This document shows, piece by piece, positions 15,543-24,944 of a stretch of 64,000 bases of DNA. Position numbers and translations under genes: made by a program. The stretch covers positions 1-64,000 of the forward strand of contig JALCRK010000008.1 in NCBI GenBank assembly GCA_022652485.1, given 5' to 3'. This stretch comes from Sphingobium sp. GTDB lineage: Bacteria; Pseudomonadota; Alphaproteobacteria; Sphingomonadales; Sphingomonadaceae. Each line of letters begins with the position of its first letter. Position 1 is the first letter of the stretch. Below the pieces are notes generated by a model, which searched no databases, was not told where the DNA came from, and saw nothing but the letters and a program-made list of their open reading frames with translations.

Positions 15543-17357
15543 ATGACTTTGAAGCAGTACGCGCGTCGGGGTAGCCGCGCCCTGATCGCGCTGGTATTCG
15601 GGGCTATCGCCCTTTCCGGAATCGCCATTCGGGAAATCAGTTTTGGCGGCCCCCTGTTCACACAGAACCAGCTTCAGAGCGATCTGATCGCGGATATATT
15701 GCCGCCGCCAGAATATATCATCGAGCCGTTTCTGGAAGCGACGACCATGGTCGAGGACAAGCAGGTCGCCGGTCATGTCGAGAGCTTCGCGAGCCTGCGC
15801 AAGGCCTATGAGGAGCGCAAGGCCTACTGGCGCACCGCAGGTATTCCAGGTGCCCTGAACGAGCAGCTGGAGGTCTCTCACAAAAGCGCCGACGCCTTCT
15901 GGCAGTCTGCTGACGAACTTATCAATGCTGCCCAAGGCGGCGACTGGGTAACCGCGAAGCAGATTCACGACACGCGCCTGACGCCCGAGTTCAGCGCACA
16001 CAAAGCCGAGATCCTGAAGCTCGTCGCCCTCGCCGAAACCGAGCAAAAGCGCCTGAAAGAGCATAGCGCCATGCTGCTCTACCTCTCAGTCGGCGGCCTG
16101 CTGGTTTCCGCTGGCGCGATCATCGCCGCGCTCCTCACCGGTGCGAAATTTCTCAACCGCCGCGTGATCGCGCCGGTCGACGCGACCGCCGAGGAAATGC
16201 GCCAAATGGCCGCGGGCAACTTCAACATCGCCATTTCGGGCGCGGGCCGTACCGATGAAATCGGCCAGATGGCCGAGGCCATGCACATCTTCCGCGAAAC
16301 CGGCATCGCCAAGGCCGAGGCCGACGCCAAGCAGCAACGCGTGGTGACAGAACTGGGCGAGGGGCTGGAGCAGCTTGCGGCAGGCAACATGACCCACCGG
16401 ATCGAGAAGCCGTTCGCGGCCGAATATGAGGCGCTGCGGACCAGCTTCAACCGCACGGTGGCGGATCTGGGCGACATTCTGTCCCGTGTGACCGAATCCG
16501 CGACCCATGTCGACACCGGAGCCACGCAGATCCGCTCCGCCGCCGACGATCTTTCGCAGCGCACCGAGCAGCAGGCTGCCTCGCTGGAGGAAACCTCCGC
16601 CGCGATGAGCACCGTGACGGCGATGGCGCAGGAGACGGCGAAGGCCCGCAATGGCGTCCGCCAGGCGATCGACGAGGCGCACCGCGAGGCCCATGAGGGC
16701 GGCGAGGTGGTGCGGGATGCAGTGAAGGCGATGAGCGAGATCGAAGCCTCCGCGCAGCAGATCAGCCAGATCATCACCGTGATCGACGGTATCGCCTTCC
16801 AGACCAATCTTCTTGCGCTCAATGCGGGCGTCGAGGCGGCGCGGGCAGGCGATGCGGGCAAGGGCTTCGCGGTCGTCGCCAACGAGGTCCGCGCACTCGC
16901 CCAGCGCAGCGCCGATGCCGCGCGCGACATCAAGGATCTCATCACCACCAGCGGCCAGCATGTCGCCGCGGGCGTGGGGCTAGTGGGGCAAACCGGCGAG
17001 ATGCTGGGCCGCATCGTCACCAAGGTCGGTGAAGTCAGCGATCTCATCACCAGCATGGCGGGCGCAACCGAAACCCAGGCGCGGAACATGGCGCAGGTCA
17101 ACGAGACGGTTAGCGACATGGACACCATGACGCAGCAGAACGCCGCGATGGTCGAGGAGACCACCGCCGCCGCGCGCAGTCTGGCGAGCGAAGCCCAGGG
17201 CCTGAGGCAACTGGTCACCCGGTTCCAGCTGAGCGGGCAGGCGCCCTACCGAGAGGCCGCACCGGCGAAACCGGCGCGCGCGAAAACCCGCACCGCTCCG
17301 GCCAGCGTCGGCAATCTGGCGCTCGCGGCCGAGGCGGACGACTGGAGCGATTTCTGA
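15543..17357 (+). CDS. methyl-accepting chemotaxis protein with periplasmic sensor domain
   Basis: This 604-residue receptor has TM1 (about 12-28), a helical periplasmic region (about 30-172), TM2 (about 176-200) and a HAMP domain, followed by a second HAMP-like segment (LGEGLEQLAAGNMTHRIE). A long signalling coiled coil then carries the highly conserved CheA/CheW contact tip IAFQTNLLALNAGVEAARAG. The last five residues, DWSDF, fit the x-W-x-x-F pentapeptide that tethers CheR/CheB in high-abundance receptors. An open extension 32 codons upstream is discarded because it would translate across the hairpin. It is the first gene of the chemotaxis cluster. Confidence 0.92.
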   Translation: MTLKQYARRGSRALIALVFGAIALSGIAIREISFGGPLFTQNQLQSDLIADILPPPEYIIEPFLEATTMVEDKQVAGHVESFASLRKAYEERKAYWRTAGIPGALNEQLEVSHKSADAFWQSADELINAAQGGDWVTAKQIHDTRLTPEFSAHKAEILKLVALAETEQKRLKEHSAMLLYLSVGGLLVSAGAIIAALLTGAKFLNRRVIAPVDATAEEMRQMAAGNFNIAISGAGRTDEIGQMAEAMHIFRETGIAKAEADAKQQRVVTELGEGLEQLAAGNMTHRIEKPFAAEYEALRTSFNRTVADLGDILSRVTESATHVDTGATQIRSAADDLSQRTEQQAASLEETSAAMSTVTAMAQETAKARNGVRQAIDEAHREAHEGGEVVRDAVKAMSEIEASAQQISQIITVIDGIAFQTNLLALNAGVEAARAGDAGKGFAVVANEVRALAQRSADAARDIKDLITTSGQHVAAGVGLVGQTGEMLGRIVTKVGEVSDLITSMAGATETQARNMAQVNETVSDMDTMTQQNAAMVEETTAAARSLASEAQGLRQLVTRFQLSGQAPYREAAPAKPARAKTRTAPASVGNLALAAEADDWSDF

Positions 17358-17537
17358 CGGGGGCGACCCCGCATGACGGCCTCCGTTTCACGCTGCCGGG
17401 CGCGATCAGGTAAATCCCGCAGCGCGAACGGCTCGGATACGCTCCGTTAACCAATTTCTATTAGCACTATCAGGGTCATTACAGGGACCGACGGCGTGAG
17501 GGGTTCACGCAGTAGAGAGTCCGGGGAGAATGAAAAC

Positions 17538-18929
17538 ATGGTCGACTGGTTCAAGAGGCAAGCGCCGATCCGGGTCAAGTTCAAAGCACTGCTGACAATA
17601 CATACGCTTTGGGGGCTGTGCGGCGCTGGAGCAGCATTTCTCGCCGGCATGGGAATGGCCCCCGCTGGCTATGCACTCGCGGGCATCGCGCTGGCGGGCA
17701 CAATGGCGACCGTGATAATCTCCGGCAAGCTCATCTGCGATCCCTATGTCGATACGGTGGTGCGGATGGAAGGCCTTGCCGCAGGCGATCTGGACAGCCA
17801 CATCGCCTATTCCGACCACAGCGATTGCGTGGGGCGCATGGTGGCCGCGATGGGCAAGTTCCGTGACAATGCGCGTATCGTAGCCCAAAGTTCCAAGGTT
17901 ACCCAGGAAGTGGTTGAGTTGCTCGGCACCGGCCTTTCCAAACTGGCCGAAGGCGACCTGAGCTATCGCGTCACCAACGACGTGCCCAGGGAATATGAAC
18001 GCCTGCGCGCGAACTTCAACCGTGCGATGGACAGCCTGGCCGAAGCCATGACCTCGGTCACGCAGACCTCGCGGTCGATCCATGCGGGCGCCGGAGAAAT
18101 CCGCTCCGCCACGGACGATCTGTCGCAGCGCACCGAGCAGCAGGCCGCCGCGCTGGCCGAATCCGCCACCGCGATGAACGAAATCACCGGCATGGTGAAG
18201 GAAACCGCCCATAGCGCCGCCCAGGTGACCACCGCGATCAGCGATGCCCACCGGGAAACGAGCGAGGGCGGCGTGGTCGTCGACAAGGCCGTGAGCGCGA
18301 TGGGCGCGATCGAGAAAAGCTCCCATGAAATCAGCCAGATCATCTCCGTGATCGACGGCATCGCCTTCCAGACCAACCTCCTTGCGCTGAACGCTGGCGT
18401 CGAGGCGGCGCGGGCAGGCGATGCGGGCAAGGGCTTCGCGGTCGTCGCCAACGAGGTTCGCGCGCTCGCCCAGCGCAGCGCCGAGGCCGCGCGCGACATC
18501 AAGGATCTGATCACCACCAGCGCGCACCAAGTGAGCGATGGCGTGAACCTGGTCGGCGAGGCAGGAACAATGCTGGGCCGCATCGTCGCACGAGTGGGCG
18601 AGATAAGCGCACTCATTTCCTCCATCTCCGCTTCGACAGAAACGCAGTCGGCAGGACTTCAGCAGGTCAACACCTCGGTCAACGACATGGACAAGATGAC
18701 GCAGCAGAACGCCGCGATGGTCGAGGAATCGACCGCCGCCGCCCGCAGCCTCGCGGCCGAGGCGGAAGACCTCAACAGGCTGATCGCCCGCTTCAATGTC
18801 GGCGGAGGCGTTGCCTCCCCGGCGGCGCGGGCCAAGCCTTCGGTCAATATCTCAGCCCAGCGCCCCGCGCCGAGGATCAGCGGCAATCTCGCTCTCTCGG
18901 CGGATACGGACGACTGGTCGGAATTTTAA
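17538..18929 (+). CDS. methyl-accepting chemotaxis protein with minimal periplasmic loop
   Basis: This 463-residue receptor has two membrane segments almost back to back (about 19-38 and 42-62), leaving only a few residues outside the membrane. A HAMP-like part and the signalling domain with the tip IAFQTNLLALNAGVEAARAG follow; the tip is nearly identical to the upstream receptor at DNA level, suggesting duplication or gene conversion of that block. Without a periplasmic domain it likely senses cytoplasmic or membrane/energy signals. It ends DWSEF, again a CheR-docking-type pentapeptide. The ATG at 17538 is chosen, with GGGGAGAA upstream. Confidence 0.92.
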   Translation: MVDWFKRQAPIRVKFKALLTIHTLWGLCGAGAAFLAGMGMAPAGYALAGIALAGTMATVIISGKLICDPYVDTVVRMEGLAAGDLDSHIAYSDHSDCVGRMVAAMGKFRDNARIVAQSSKVTQEVVELLGTGLSKLAEGDLSYRVTNDVPREYERLRANFNRAMDSLAEAMTSVTQTSRSIHAGAGEIRSATDDLSQRTEQQAAALAESATAMNEITGMVKETAHSAAQVTTAISDAHRETSEGGVVVDKAVSAMGAIEKSSHEISQIISVIDGIAFQTNLLALNAGVEAARAGDAGKGFAVVANEVRALAQRSAEAARDIKDLITTSAHQVSDGVNLVGEAGTMLGRIVARVGEISALISSISASTETQSAGLQQVNTSVNDMDKMTQQNAAMVEESTAAARSLAAEAEDLNRLIARFNVGGGVASPAARAKPSVNISAQRPAPRISGNLALSADTDDWSEF

Positions 18930-18956
18930 TCGCACAGGAAACGGACGAGCACGCGC

Positions 18957-19235
18957 ATGATCATTCTTCCGGCAGTAATCGATCGAACCACGGCAAGCGC
19001 CCTGGTGTCTCACCTCGATCAGGCGCTCCAGCCGGGCACCGAGCTGATGGTGGAGGGACGCGACGTCACCCGCATCGGCCAATCCGGCCTGCAACTCATG
19101 CTCAGTGCCCAGCACACTGCCGCCGCGCGCGGCGTATCGATGACGGTCCAGGCCTCCTCCGCCATGTTCGGCGCGGCGCAAATCGCGGGGCTGACGGGCG
19201 CCTTCAACTGGATGGGACACAGCGATGACCAATGA
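18957..19235 (+). CDS. STAS-domain protein of the chemotaxis operon
   Basis: This 92-residue protein resembles a stand-alone STAS (anti-anti-sigma-like) domain: an N-terminal beta strand, a variable helix, then [20 protein letters not shown], where STAS proteins carry the D-S motif. Here S43 follows G42 and Q41, a plausible phosphoacceptor-like Ser position. Similar small STAS proteins open the che operons of several alphaproteobacteria. It overlaps cheA by 11 bases, which suggests coupled expression. Its biochemical role in chemotaxis is not established. Confidence 0.75.
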   Translation: MIILPAVIDRTTASALVSHLDQALQPGTELMVEGRDVTRIGQSGLQLMLSAQHTAAARGVSMTVQASSAMFGAAQIAGLTGAFNWMGHSDDQ

Positions 19236-21549
19236 CGAAATCCAGAACATCTTCTTCCTGGAATGCGAAGAAGCGCTGGCCAACGCCGAGGAAGGCCTGC
19301 TCGCCTGCCGCTCCGGCACGGCCGACGCGGAAACCGTCAACGGGATTTTCCGGGCCGTTCACTCGATAAAGGGCGGCGCGGGCGCGTTCAGCTTCACGCT
19401 GCTGCAGGCCTTTACGCACAAGTTCGAGACGGTGCTATCCTATGTGCGGGATGGCGAGCTGGGCCTCAGCGATGGTCTCAACACGCTGATGCTCCGGGCG
19501 TTCGATATCCTGGCCGATCATGTCGCCGCCGTGCGCGGAGACGGCGAAACGCCCGATGACGCAGCGATCAGCGCCCAGCTGGAAGACGTGGCCACCAAGG
19601 CGGGAGCGGGCCTGCCCGCCTTCGACGAGCCTGCACAGGACGAGGCTCCGGAAGCCGCCGCGCCAGAAGCCGAGGTGGCGGAAGCCGCCCCTGCGGACGA
19701 TCTCGGTCTCGATTTCGATCTTGACGGACTGATGGGCGATCTTGCGGTTGACGAGGCGCAGGCCGCCGCGATGGAAGCCGCCGCTGCCGAAGTGGAACGC
19801 AGCCTGGAAGCACGCGAGGCGGAAGCCGCCGCACGGCGCGAGGCCGCGAAGGGCGCCGCCGCCGGTGAAAATCATGGCTGGAATGTGTCCGTGCGTTTCC
19901 TTGACGGCGCGCTCGCCAATGGCAGCGAGCCGCTGCTGATGCTGCGGGAGCTGGAGGAGCTGGGCGCGCTGTGCGTCTCGACCGATGCAGGCGATCTGCC
20001 CACGCTCGACGCGCTCGACGTGGAAAAGGCCTATCTTTCCTGGAAATTCTTCGTTCCTCCCCATGTCGAGAAGACCGAGATCGAGGATATTTTCGACTTC
20101 ATCGGCGACGAATGCGAGCTGAAGATCGAGGTGCAGACCACCCCGGTCGCGCGGACCGGCATCGATGTCCGGCTGCCCGCATTGCCGGCAGCGGCGCTGA
20201 AGCCCTTCTCTGCCGAGGCAGTGGCACAGGAAGAGCCCTCCCCTCTGGCTGAAGCCCGGGCGGAAGCGAAACCGGCACCCGCCGCGTCCGCTCCGGCTGT
20301 ACCCACTCCGATCGACACGTCCGTGGCCGCGGCGACGCCCGCAGCGGCGGCGCGCAGCGTCAATTCGGTGGGCCAGACGGTCCGCGTCGACCTCGCCAAG
20401 CTGGACAAGCTGATCGACACCGTCGGCGAGCTGGTGATCGCGCAAGCGATGATGGCCCAGCGCCTCGCCAGCCACGGCCTCAACTCGATCGACGAAATGG
20501 GAATGCTCGATCTGCTGACCCGCGACATCCAGGAAAGCACGATGTCGATCCGCGCACAGCCGATCGGTTCGGTCTTCTCGCGCGTGCCCCGCATCGTACG
20601 CGAGCTGGAGACCGACACCGGCAAGCGCGTGGTCCTGACCATGAGCGGCGAAGCCACCGAGCTTGACAAGACGGTAGTGGAACGCCTCGGCGAGCCGCTG
20701 ACCCACCTCATCCGCAATGCGGTCGACCACGGCATCGAAAAGCCCGACGTGCGCCTGTGCAACGGCAAGCCCGCCGAGGGCAAGCTGCATCTCTCCGCCG
20801 AGCAGCGCTCGGGCCGGATCGTCATCTCGATCTCGGATGACGGCGCCGGCATCAACCGCGAGAAGGTGTTGCAGAAGGCGATCGACAAAGGGCTGGTCAC
20901 CCCCGGCGCGCAGCTTTCCAACGAGGATATCGATCACCTCATCTTCGCGCCCGGCTTCTCTACCGCAGAGACCGTGTCCAACATCTCCGGCCGCGGCGTC
21001 GGGATGGATGTGGTGCGCCAGAACGTCAAGGATCTGGGTGGCCGCATCTCGATCGAATCGCATCCGGGCAAGGGCTGCACCTTCACGCTCGCACTCCCGC
21101 TCACGCTCGCCATCGCCGATGGCATGATCGTGACCGTGGGCGACCAGACGGTCGTGATTCCGCTCACCCATGTGCTCGAAAGCCTGCGCCCCGAGGAAGC
21201 GGACGTACAGCATATCGGCAAGGATCTGATGGTCCTGAACAACCGTGGCCGGTTCCTGCCCATCGTCCGGCTCGACCATAGCGTCGGCGCGCTGGGCGCG
21301 GCGCAGAGCGCGCAAGACGCGGTGCTGATCGTCGTCGACACCGAAAGCCACGGCCAGGCGGTGCTGATGGTCGACAGCATCGTCGACCAGCGCCAGTTCG
21401 TCATCAAGAGCCTTGAGGCGCATTATCAGCCGGTGACTGGTGTGGCGGGTGCCACGATCCTGGGTGACGGCAAGGTGGCGCTGATCCTCGATGTCGACTC
21501 GCTCGTCGCCGACAACTTCGCACAGCACGGGACGTCGCTCGCGGCATGA
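19225..21549 (+). CDS. cheA: chemotaxis histidine kinase CheA
   Basis: This 774-residue kinase has the P1 Hpt domain with phosphorylated H46 ([15 protein letters not shown]), a P2-like CheY-binding region with long Ala/Glu/Pro linkers (about 130-375), a P3 dimerisation helix pair, and a P4 catalytic domain with the N box [15 protein letters not shown]1 DDGAGI and G2 [11 protein letters not shown]5 CheW-like regulatory domain ends the protein. It would phosphorylate the CheY and CheB products encoded downstream in response to the two receptors upstream. It overlaps both neighbours (11 bases with the STAS gene, 4 with cheR). Confidence 0.97.
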   Translation: MTNDEIQNIFFLECEEALANAEEGLLACRSGTADAETVNGIFRAVHSIKGGAGAFSFTLLQAFTHKFETVLSYVRDGELGLSDGLNTLMLRAFDILADHVAAVRGDGETPDDAAISAQLEDVATKAGAGLPAFDEPAQDEAPEAAAPEAEVAEAAPADDLGLDFDLDGLMGDLAVDEAQAAAMEAAAAEVERSLEAREAEAAARREAAKGAAAGENHGWNVSVRFLDGALANGSEPLLMLRELEELGALCVSTDAGDLPTLDALDVEKAYLSWKFFVPPHVEKTEIEDIFDFIGDECELKIEVQTTPVARTGIDVRLPALPAAALKPFSAEAVAQEEPSPLAEARAEAKPAPAASAPAVPTPIDTSVAAATPAAAARSVNSVGQTVRVDLAKLDKLIDTVGELVIAQAMMAQRLASHGLNSIDEMGMLDLLTRDIQESTMSIRAQPIGSVFSRVPRIVRELETDTGKRVVLTMSGEATELDKTVVERLGEPLTHLIRNAVDHGIEKPDVRLCNGKPAEGKLHLSAEQRSGRIVISISDDGAGINREKVLQKAIDKGLVTPGAQLSNEDIDHLIFAPGFSTAETVSNISGRGVGMDVVRQNVKDLGGRISIESHPGKGCTFTLALPLTLAIADGMIVTVGDQTVVIPLTHVLESLRPEEADVQHIGKDLMVLNNRGRFLPIVRLDHSVGALGAAQSAQDAVLIVVDTESHGQAVLMVDSIVDQRQFVIKSLEAHYQPVTGVAGATILGDGKVALILDVDSLVADNFAQHGTSLAA

Positions 21550-22418
21550 ACCAGCTCGCCCAGGACAGTTTCACGCCCTTTCCTGGGATCAGCGCGCAGG
21601 TTTACTGCCGCGCCGATTTCGAGGCGGTGCGCGATATCGTCTATGATATCGCGGGCATCGTCCTCCCTCCCGGCAAGGCGACTTTGGTCTATTCGCGCCT
21701 CGCGCCGCTGGTGCGGGACAGCGGGCAGCAGACCTTTTCCCGCTATATCGACTTCATCCGCACCGACGCCGACGCGCGCCGCAAGACGATCAACGCACTT
21801 ACCACCAACCACACCTTCTTCTATCGCGAGAGCCATCACTTCGAGCATCTCGCCGAGGAAGTGCGGCCGATGCTGCTCGACAAGATCCGGTCGCGCCAGC
21901 CGGTGCGCGTCTGGTCCTCGGCCTGCTCAACCGGGGAAGAGCTGTATTCGCTGGCGATGACGCTGCTGGGGCCGGACAAAGCGGGCGCCCGCCCGTTTCT
22001 GGAGGGCGACCTCGCGATCCTCGCCACCGATCTCGCCGACCACGCCGTCGCGGGCGCCAAGGCCGCGACCTATCCCTACGAGGCGCTGAAGGACGTGCCC
22101 GCCGAACTCAAGAACGCATGGGTGAAGCGCGAGGGCGACCAGGCGATCATCGCGCCGGAGCTGTGTCGCAAGGTGCATGTAAAGCGGCTCAATCTCCTCG
22201 GCGACTGGCCGATCCGCAAGCAGTTCGACGTGATCTTCTGCCGCAATGTGATGATCTATTTCGATCAGCCGACCAAGGACAGGCTGGTGGCCCGCCTCGC
22301 GGACCAGCTGCTGCCCGGCGGCCATCTCTACATCGGCCATAGTGAGAGGGTGGCCGGCCCTGCCCAGACCCAGCTGACGCTGGTGGGCAGTACCATCTAT
22401 CGAAAGGGACGAATGTGA
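21546..22418 (+). CDS. cheR: chemotaxis receptor methyltransferase CheR
   Basis: This 290-residue SAM-dependent enzyme methylates receptor glutamates. The N-terminal helical domain and the C-terminal Rossmann domain are both present. VRVWSSACSTGEELYSLAM is the SAM-binding motif, NHTFFYRESHHFEHL is the conserved loop before it, and FDVIFCRNVMIYFD is the motif near the active site. The ATG overlaps the cheA stop as ATGA. Its docking partner may be the W-x-x-F ends of the two receptors. Confidence 0.96.
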   Translation: MNQLAQDSFTPFPGISAQVYCRADFEAVRDIVYDIAGIVLPPGKATLVYSRLAPLVRDSGQQTFSRYIDFIRTDADARRKTINALTTNHTFFYRESHHFEHLAEEVRPMLLDKIRSRQPVRVWSSACSTGEELYSLAMTLLGPDKAGARPFLEGDLAILATDLADHAVAGAKAATYPYEALKDVPAELKNAWVKREGDQAIIAPELCRKVHVKRLNLLGDWPIRKQFDVIFCRNVMIYFDQPTKDRLVARLADQLLPGGHLYIGHSERVAGPAQTQLTLVGSTIYRKGRM

Positions 22419-23461
22419 ACACACGGGTTCTGATAGTCGATGACTCCGCGACCATGCGGGCGATCCTGACGCGCCTGCTCGGCAGCGAGCCGGACATCGA
22501 GGTGATCGGCGCGGCCAAGGACGCGATGGAAGCGCGCGGCATGATCCGCGAGCTCAACCCCGATGTCGTCACGCTCGATATCGAGATGCCCGGCATGAAC
22601 GGCCTCGATTTCCTCGAAAAGATCATGCAGCTCCGCCCCATGCCGGTGGTGGTTGTCTCGGGCATCACCCGGAAGGGCGCCGAAACCACGATCCGCGCGC
22701 TGGAGCTGGGCGCGGTCGATTGCTACGCCAAGCCCGACGGGTCGGTCAACGCGCTGCTGGAGAACGACGGCGGCGCACTGGCGCAGATGGTGCGCGAGGC
22801 CGCCCGCGTGCGCTTCGTCCGCGTCGCCAGCAAGCCCACCGTCAGCCCGGTGGCTCAGCAGACCATCGTCGCCTCGCGGTCCGGCTCCACCGTCACCAAG
22901 CTGATCGCCATCGGCGCGTCGACCGGCGGCGTCGAGGCGCTGCATCACCTGCTACCCGCATTTCCCAAGACATGCCCGCCGACCGTCATCGTCCAGCACA
23001 TCAGCGCCGCCTTCGCGCCCGCGATGGCCGAGCGTCTGGACCGGCAGTGCACGGCCACGGTGAAGCTGCTCGAATCGGGCGAGATCCTGAAGCCCGGCCA
23101 CATCTACATCGCCCCCGGCAACGACAAGCACGCCGTCATCGGCGGTGTCGACACGCTGGTCGGCAAGATGGTGCCGGGTGAGAAAATCTCGGGCCATCGC
23201 CCCAGCATCGATGCCATGTTCGAATCAGTGGCGCAGCGTCTTGGGCCTGCGGCGATCGGCATTCTCCTCACCGGCATGGGCCAGGACGGCGCGCGCGGGC
23301 TCCTCGCCATACGCCGCGCGGGCGGACGCACCATCGCGCAGGACGAATCGACCAGCACCGTCTATGGCATGCCGCGCGCGGCCGCCGATCTCGGTGCCGC
23401 GGAAAACATATTGCCGTTGCCCCGCATCGCGGAGCGCGCTCTGTCGGCGGCGGGGCTGTAA
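22415..23461 (+). CDS. cheB: chemotaxis response regulator / receptor methylesterase CheB
   Basis: This 348-residue protein has an N-terminal receiver domain with phosphoacceptor D55 (VTLDIEMPGMNG), a linker and a C-terminal methylesterase/deamidase domain. The catalytic triad is intact: S169 (GASTGG), H195 (IVQHIS) and D291 (GMGQDG), with the oxyanion-loop Met just before. It starts with GTG, which overlaps the cheR stop as GTGA. It removes methyl groups added by CheR and so drives adaptation. Compare the second cheB-like gene at 24945. Confidence 0.96.
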   Translation: MNTRVLIVDDSATMRAILTRLLGSEPDIEVIGAAKDAMEARGMIRELNPDVVTLDIEMPGMNGLDFLEKIMQLRPMPVVVVSGITRKGAETTIRALELGAVDCYAKPDGSVNALLENDGGALAQMVREAARVRFVRVASKPTVSPVAQQTIVASRSGSTVTKLIAIGASTGGVEALHHLLPAFPKTCPPTVIVQHISAAFAPAMAERLDRQCTATVKLLESGEILKPGHIYIAPGNDKHAVIGGVDTLVGKMVPGEKISGHRPSIDAMFESVAQRLGPAAIGILLTGMGQDGARGLLAIRRAGGRTIAQDESTSTVYGMPRAAADLGAAENILPLPRIAERALSAAGL

Positions 23462-23464
23462 GGA

Positions 23465-24013
23465 ATGCAGCACAACCCCGAACTTTCGATCGGTAGCCCG
23501 AACCGCGTTACGGTGATGCAGGGGCAGGTCTATGTCGGCAGCGGCGCTCCCGAAATCCTGACCACCGTGCTCGGCAGCTGCATCGCCTGCTGCCTGTACG
23601 ATCCGATCGCCCGCGTCGGGGGCATGAACCACTTTTTGCTGGCCGAACCCAGCGCGGGAAGCGGCACCGTTGCCGATCAGAATTATGGAATTTTTCTGAT
23701 GGAGCTTCTCATTAACCAGATGATGACACGTGGCGGTGTAAAGTCCCGCATGAAGGCGCATATTTATGGCGGAGGCAACATGCACGCGGGGATGACCCGG
23801 ATCGGCGATGCGAACGCGCGGTTCGCACTGAACTTCCTCGCCGAGGAAGGAATTCCGGTGGTTCGGCAGGATATCGGCGGAGAGTCGGCCCGGCGGGTCG
23901 ATTTCGACCCCGTGCTGGGGCGCACCCGCTGCCGCCATGTCGAGAAGGTCGCCGTACCCGCGCCAAAACCCATAGCCCAGTCCGTCAGTGGCGGCGATCT
24001 GGAATTGTTTTAA
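23465..24013 (+). CDS. cheD: receptor glutamine deamidase CheD
   Basis: This 182-residue CheD deamidates receptor glutamines to glutamates. The Cys-His-Thr centre is visible in VLGSCIACCLYDP (C39) and MNHFLLAEP (H56), with Thr at 33/34. The glycine-rich KAHIYGGGNMHAGM segment is a family hallmark. It starts 3 bases after cheB. With CheR and CheB it completes the receptor-modification set of this cluster. Confidence 0.95.
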   Translation: MQHNPELSIGSPNRVTVMQGQVYVGSGAPEILTTVLGSCIACCLYDPIARVGGMNHFLLAEPSAGSGTVADQNYGIFLMELLINQMMTRGGVKSRMKAHIYGGGNMHAGMTRIGDANARFALNFLAEEGIPVVRQDIGGESARRVDFDPVLGRTRCRHVEKVAVPAPKPIAQSVSGGDLELF

Positions 24014-24031
24014 GGAAGAGAAGGCCTGTCT

Positions 24032-24409
24032 ATGTCTGATACAATTCGTGTTCTGACCGTGGACGACAGCGCAAGTATGCGCGCACTGCTGCGGTCTGCC
24101 CTCTCGTCGCGGGGCTACCAGGTCTCGCAGGCAGAGGACGGTGTCGCCGCTTTGGAGTGGCTGGCTGACAACGGCAGCCATATCGACGTGATCGTCACCG
24201 ACATTAATATGCCACGCATGGATGGCTTCGGCCTCATCGAGGCGCTGCGCGGCCAGTCACGCTTCCGCGATTGCCCGATCCTGGTGCTCTCGACCGAAAG
24301 CTCTGACGAGAAAAAGGCACGCGCACGCTCCGCCGGAGCGACCGGCTGGATCGTCAAGCCGTTCGACGCTGACAAGCTGGATACAGCACTGCGTCGGGTT
24401 ACGCACTGA
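24032..24409 (+). CDS. cheY: chemotaxis response regulator CheY
   Basis: This 125-residue single-domain receiver has D11-D12 for metal binding, phosphoacceptor D57 (VIVTDINMPRMDG), a conserved Ser in LVLSTES and K104 in GWIVKPFD. There is no output domain, so it acts by direct binding, presumably to the flagellar switch (no flagellar genes are in this window). The ribosome site AAGGAAGAGAAGG lies upstream. Confidence 0.95.
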   Translation: MSDTIRVLTVDDSASMRALLRSALSSRGYQVSQAEDGVAALEWLADNGSHIDVIVTDINMPRMDGFGLIEALRGQSRFRDCPILVLSTESSDEKKARARSAGATGWIVKPFDADKLDTALRRVTH

Positions 24410-24441
24410 TAGGACATGACATCGGGGGACTGGAGGAAAAC

Positions 24442-24882
24442 ATGGCACGTCAACTGATCACCTTTCACCTTGGCACCCAGAGCTTCGGCCTGGACATCAT
24501 GGCCATCCGCGAAATCCGCGCATGGTCGCCCACCACAAGGCTGCCGCATGTGCCGCATTATGTGGCCGGCGTCGTCAACCTGCGCGGCACCGTGCTGCCG
24601 GTAATCGATCTCGCGGCGCGGCTGGGCTGGGAAGCGACCTCGCCGACCGACCGCCACGTCATCATTGTGGCGCAGATCGCCGGGCAGCTGCGTGGCCTCA
24701 TCGTCGATGCGGTGAGCGACATCGTGACAGCGCAGGATGAGGACATCCAGCCGCCGCCATCCACCGGCTCCGATGCGGTCGTGCCGTATCTGGAGGGACT
24801 GGTGGCGCTTGATGACCGAATGGTGATGGTGCTCGATCTGCCGGGCCTCACCGCCGACGCGGAACTGCCCGAGGCGGCATAG
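24442..24882 (+). CDS. cheW: chemotaxis coupling protein CheW
   Basis: This 146-residue single CheW domain has FGLDIMAIREI near the start and the hallmark AGVVNLRGTVLPVIDLAARLG around residue 48-68. It links receptors to CheA. The gene lies between cheY and the second cheB-like gene in the same direction, with a GGAGG-containing leader. Confidence 0.95.
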   Translation: MARQLITFHLGTQSFGLDIMAIREIRAWSPTTRLPHVPHYVAGVVNLRGTVLPVIDLAARLGWEATSPTDRHVIIVAQIAGQLRGLIVDAVSDIVTAQDEDIQPPPSTGSDAVVPYLEGLVALDDRMVMVLDLPGLTADAELPEAA

Positions 24883-24944
24883 CCGCGCGAAGCAACAAAA
24901 CCCCTGAGCCGACGTGAATTTAGAGTGGGGAAGGTAAGAATATA

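Noticed and set aside
16780..16950. Near-identical DNA in the two chemoreceptor genes as a mobile repeat
   Set aside because: The shared block encodes the universally conserved signalling tip; it is best explained by paralogy or gene conversion.
19435..21528. A 697-codon minus-strand frame
   Set aside because: It lies entirely opposite cheA, whose domains are unmistakable. Long antisense frames are normal at this GC content.
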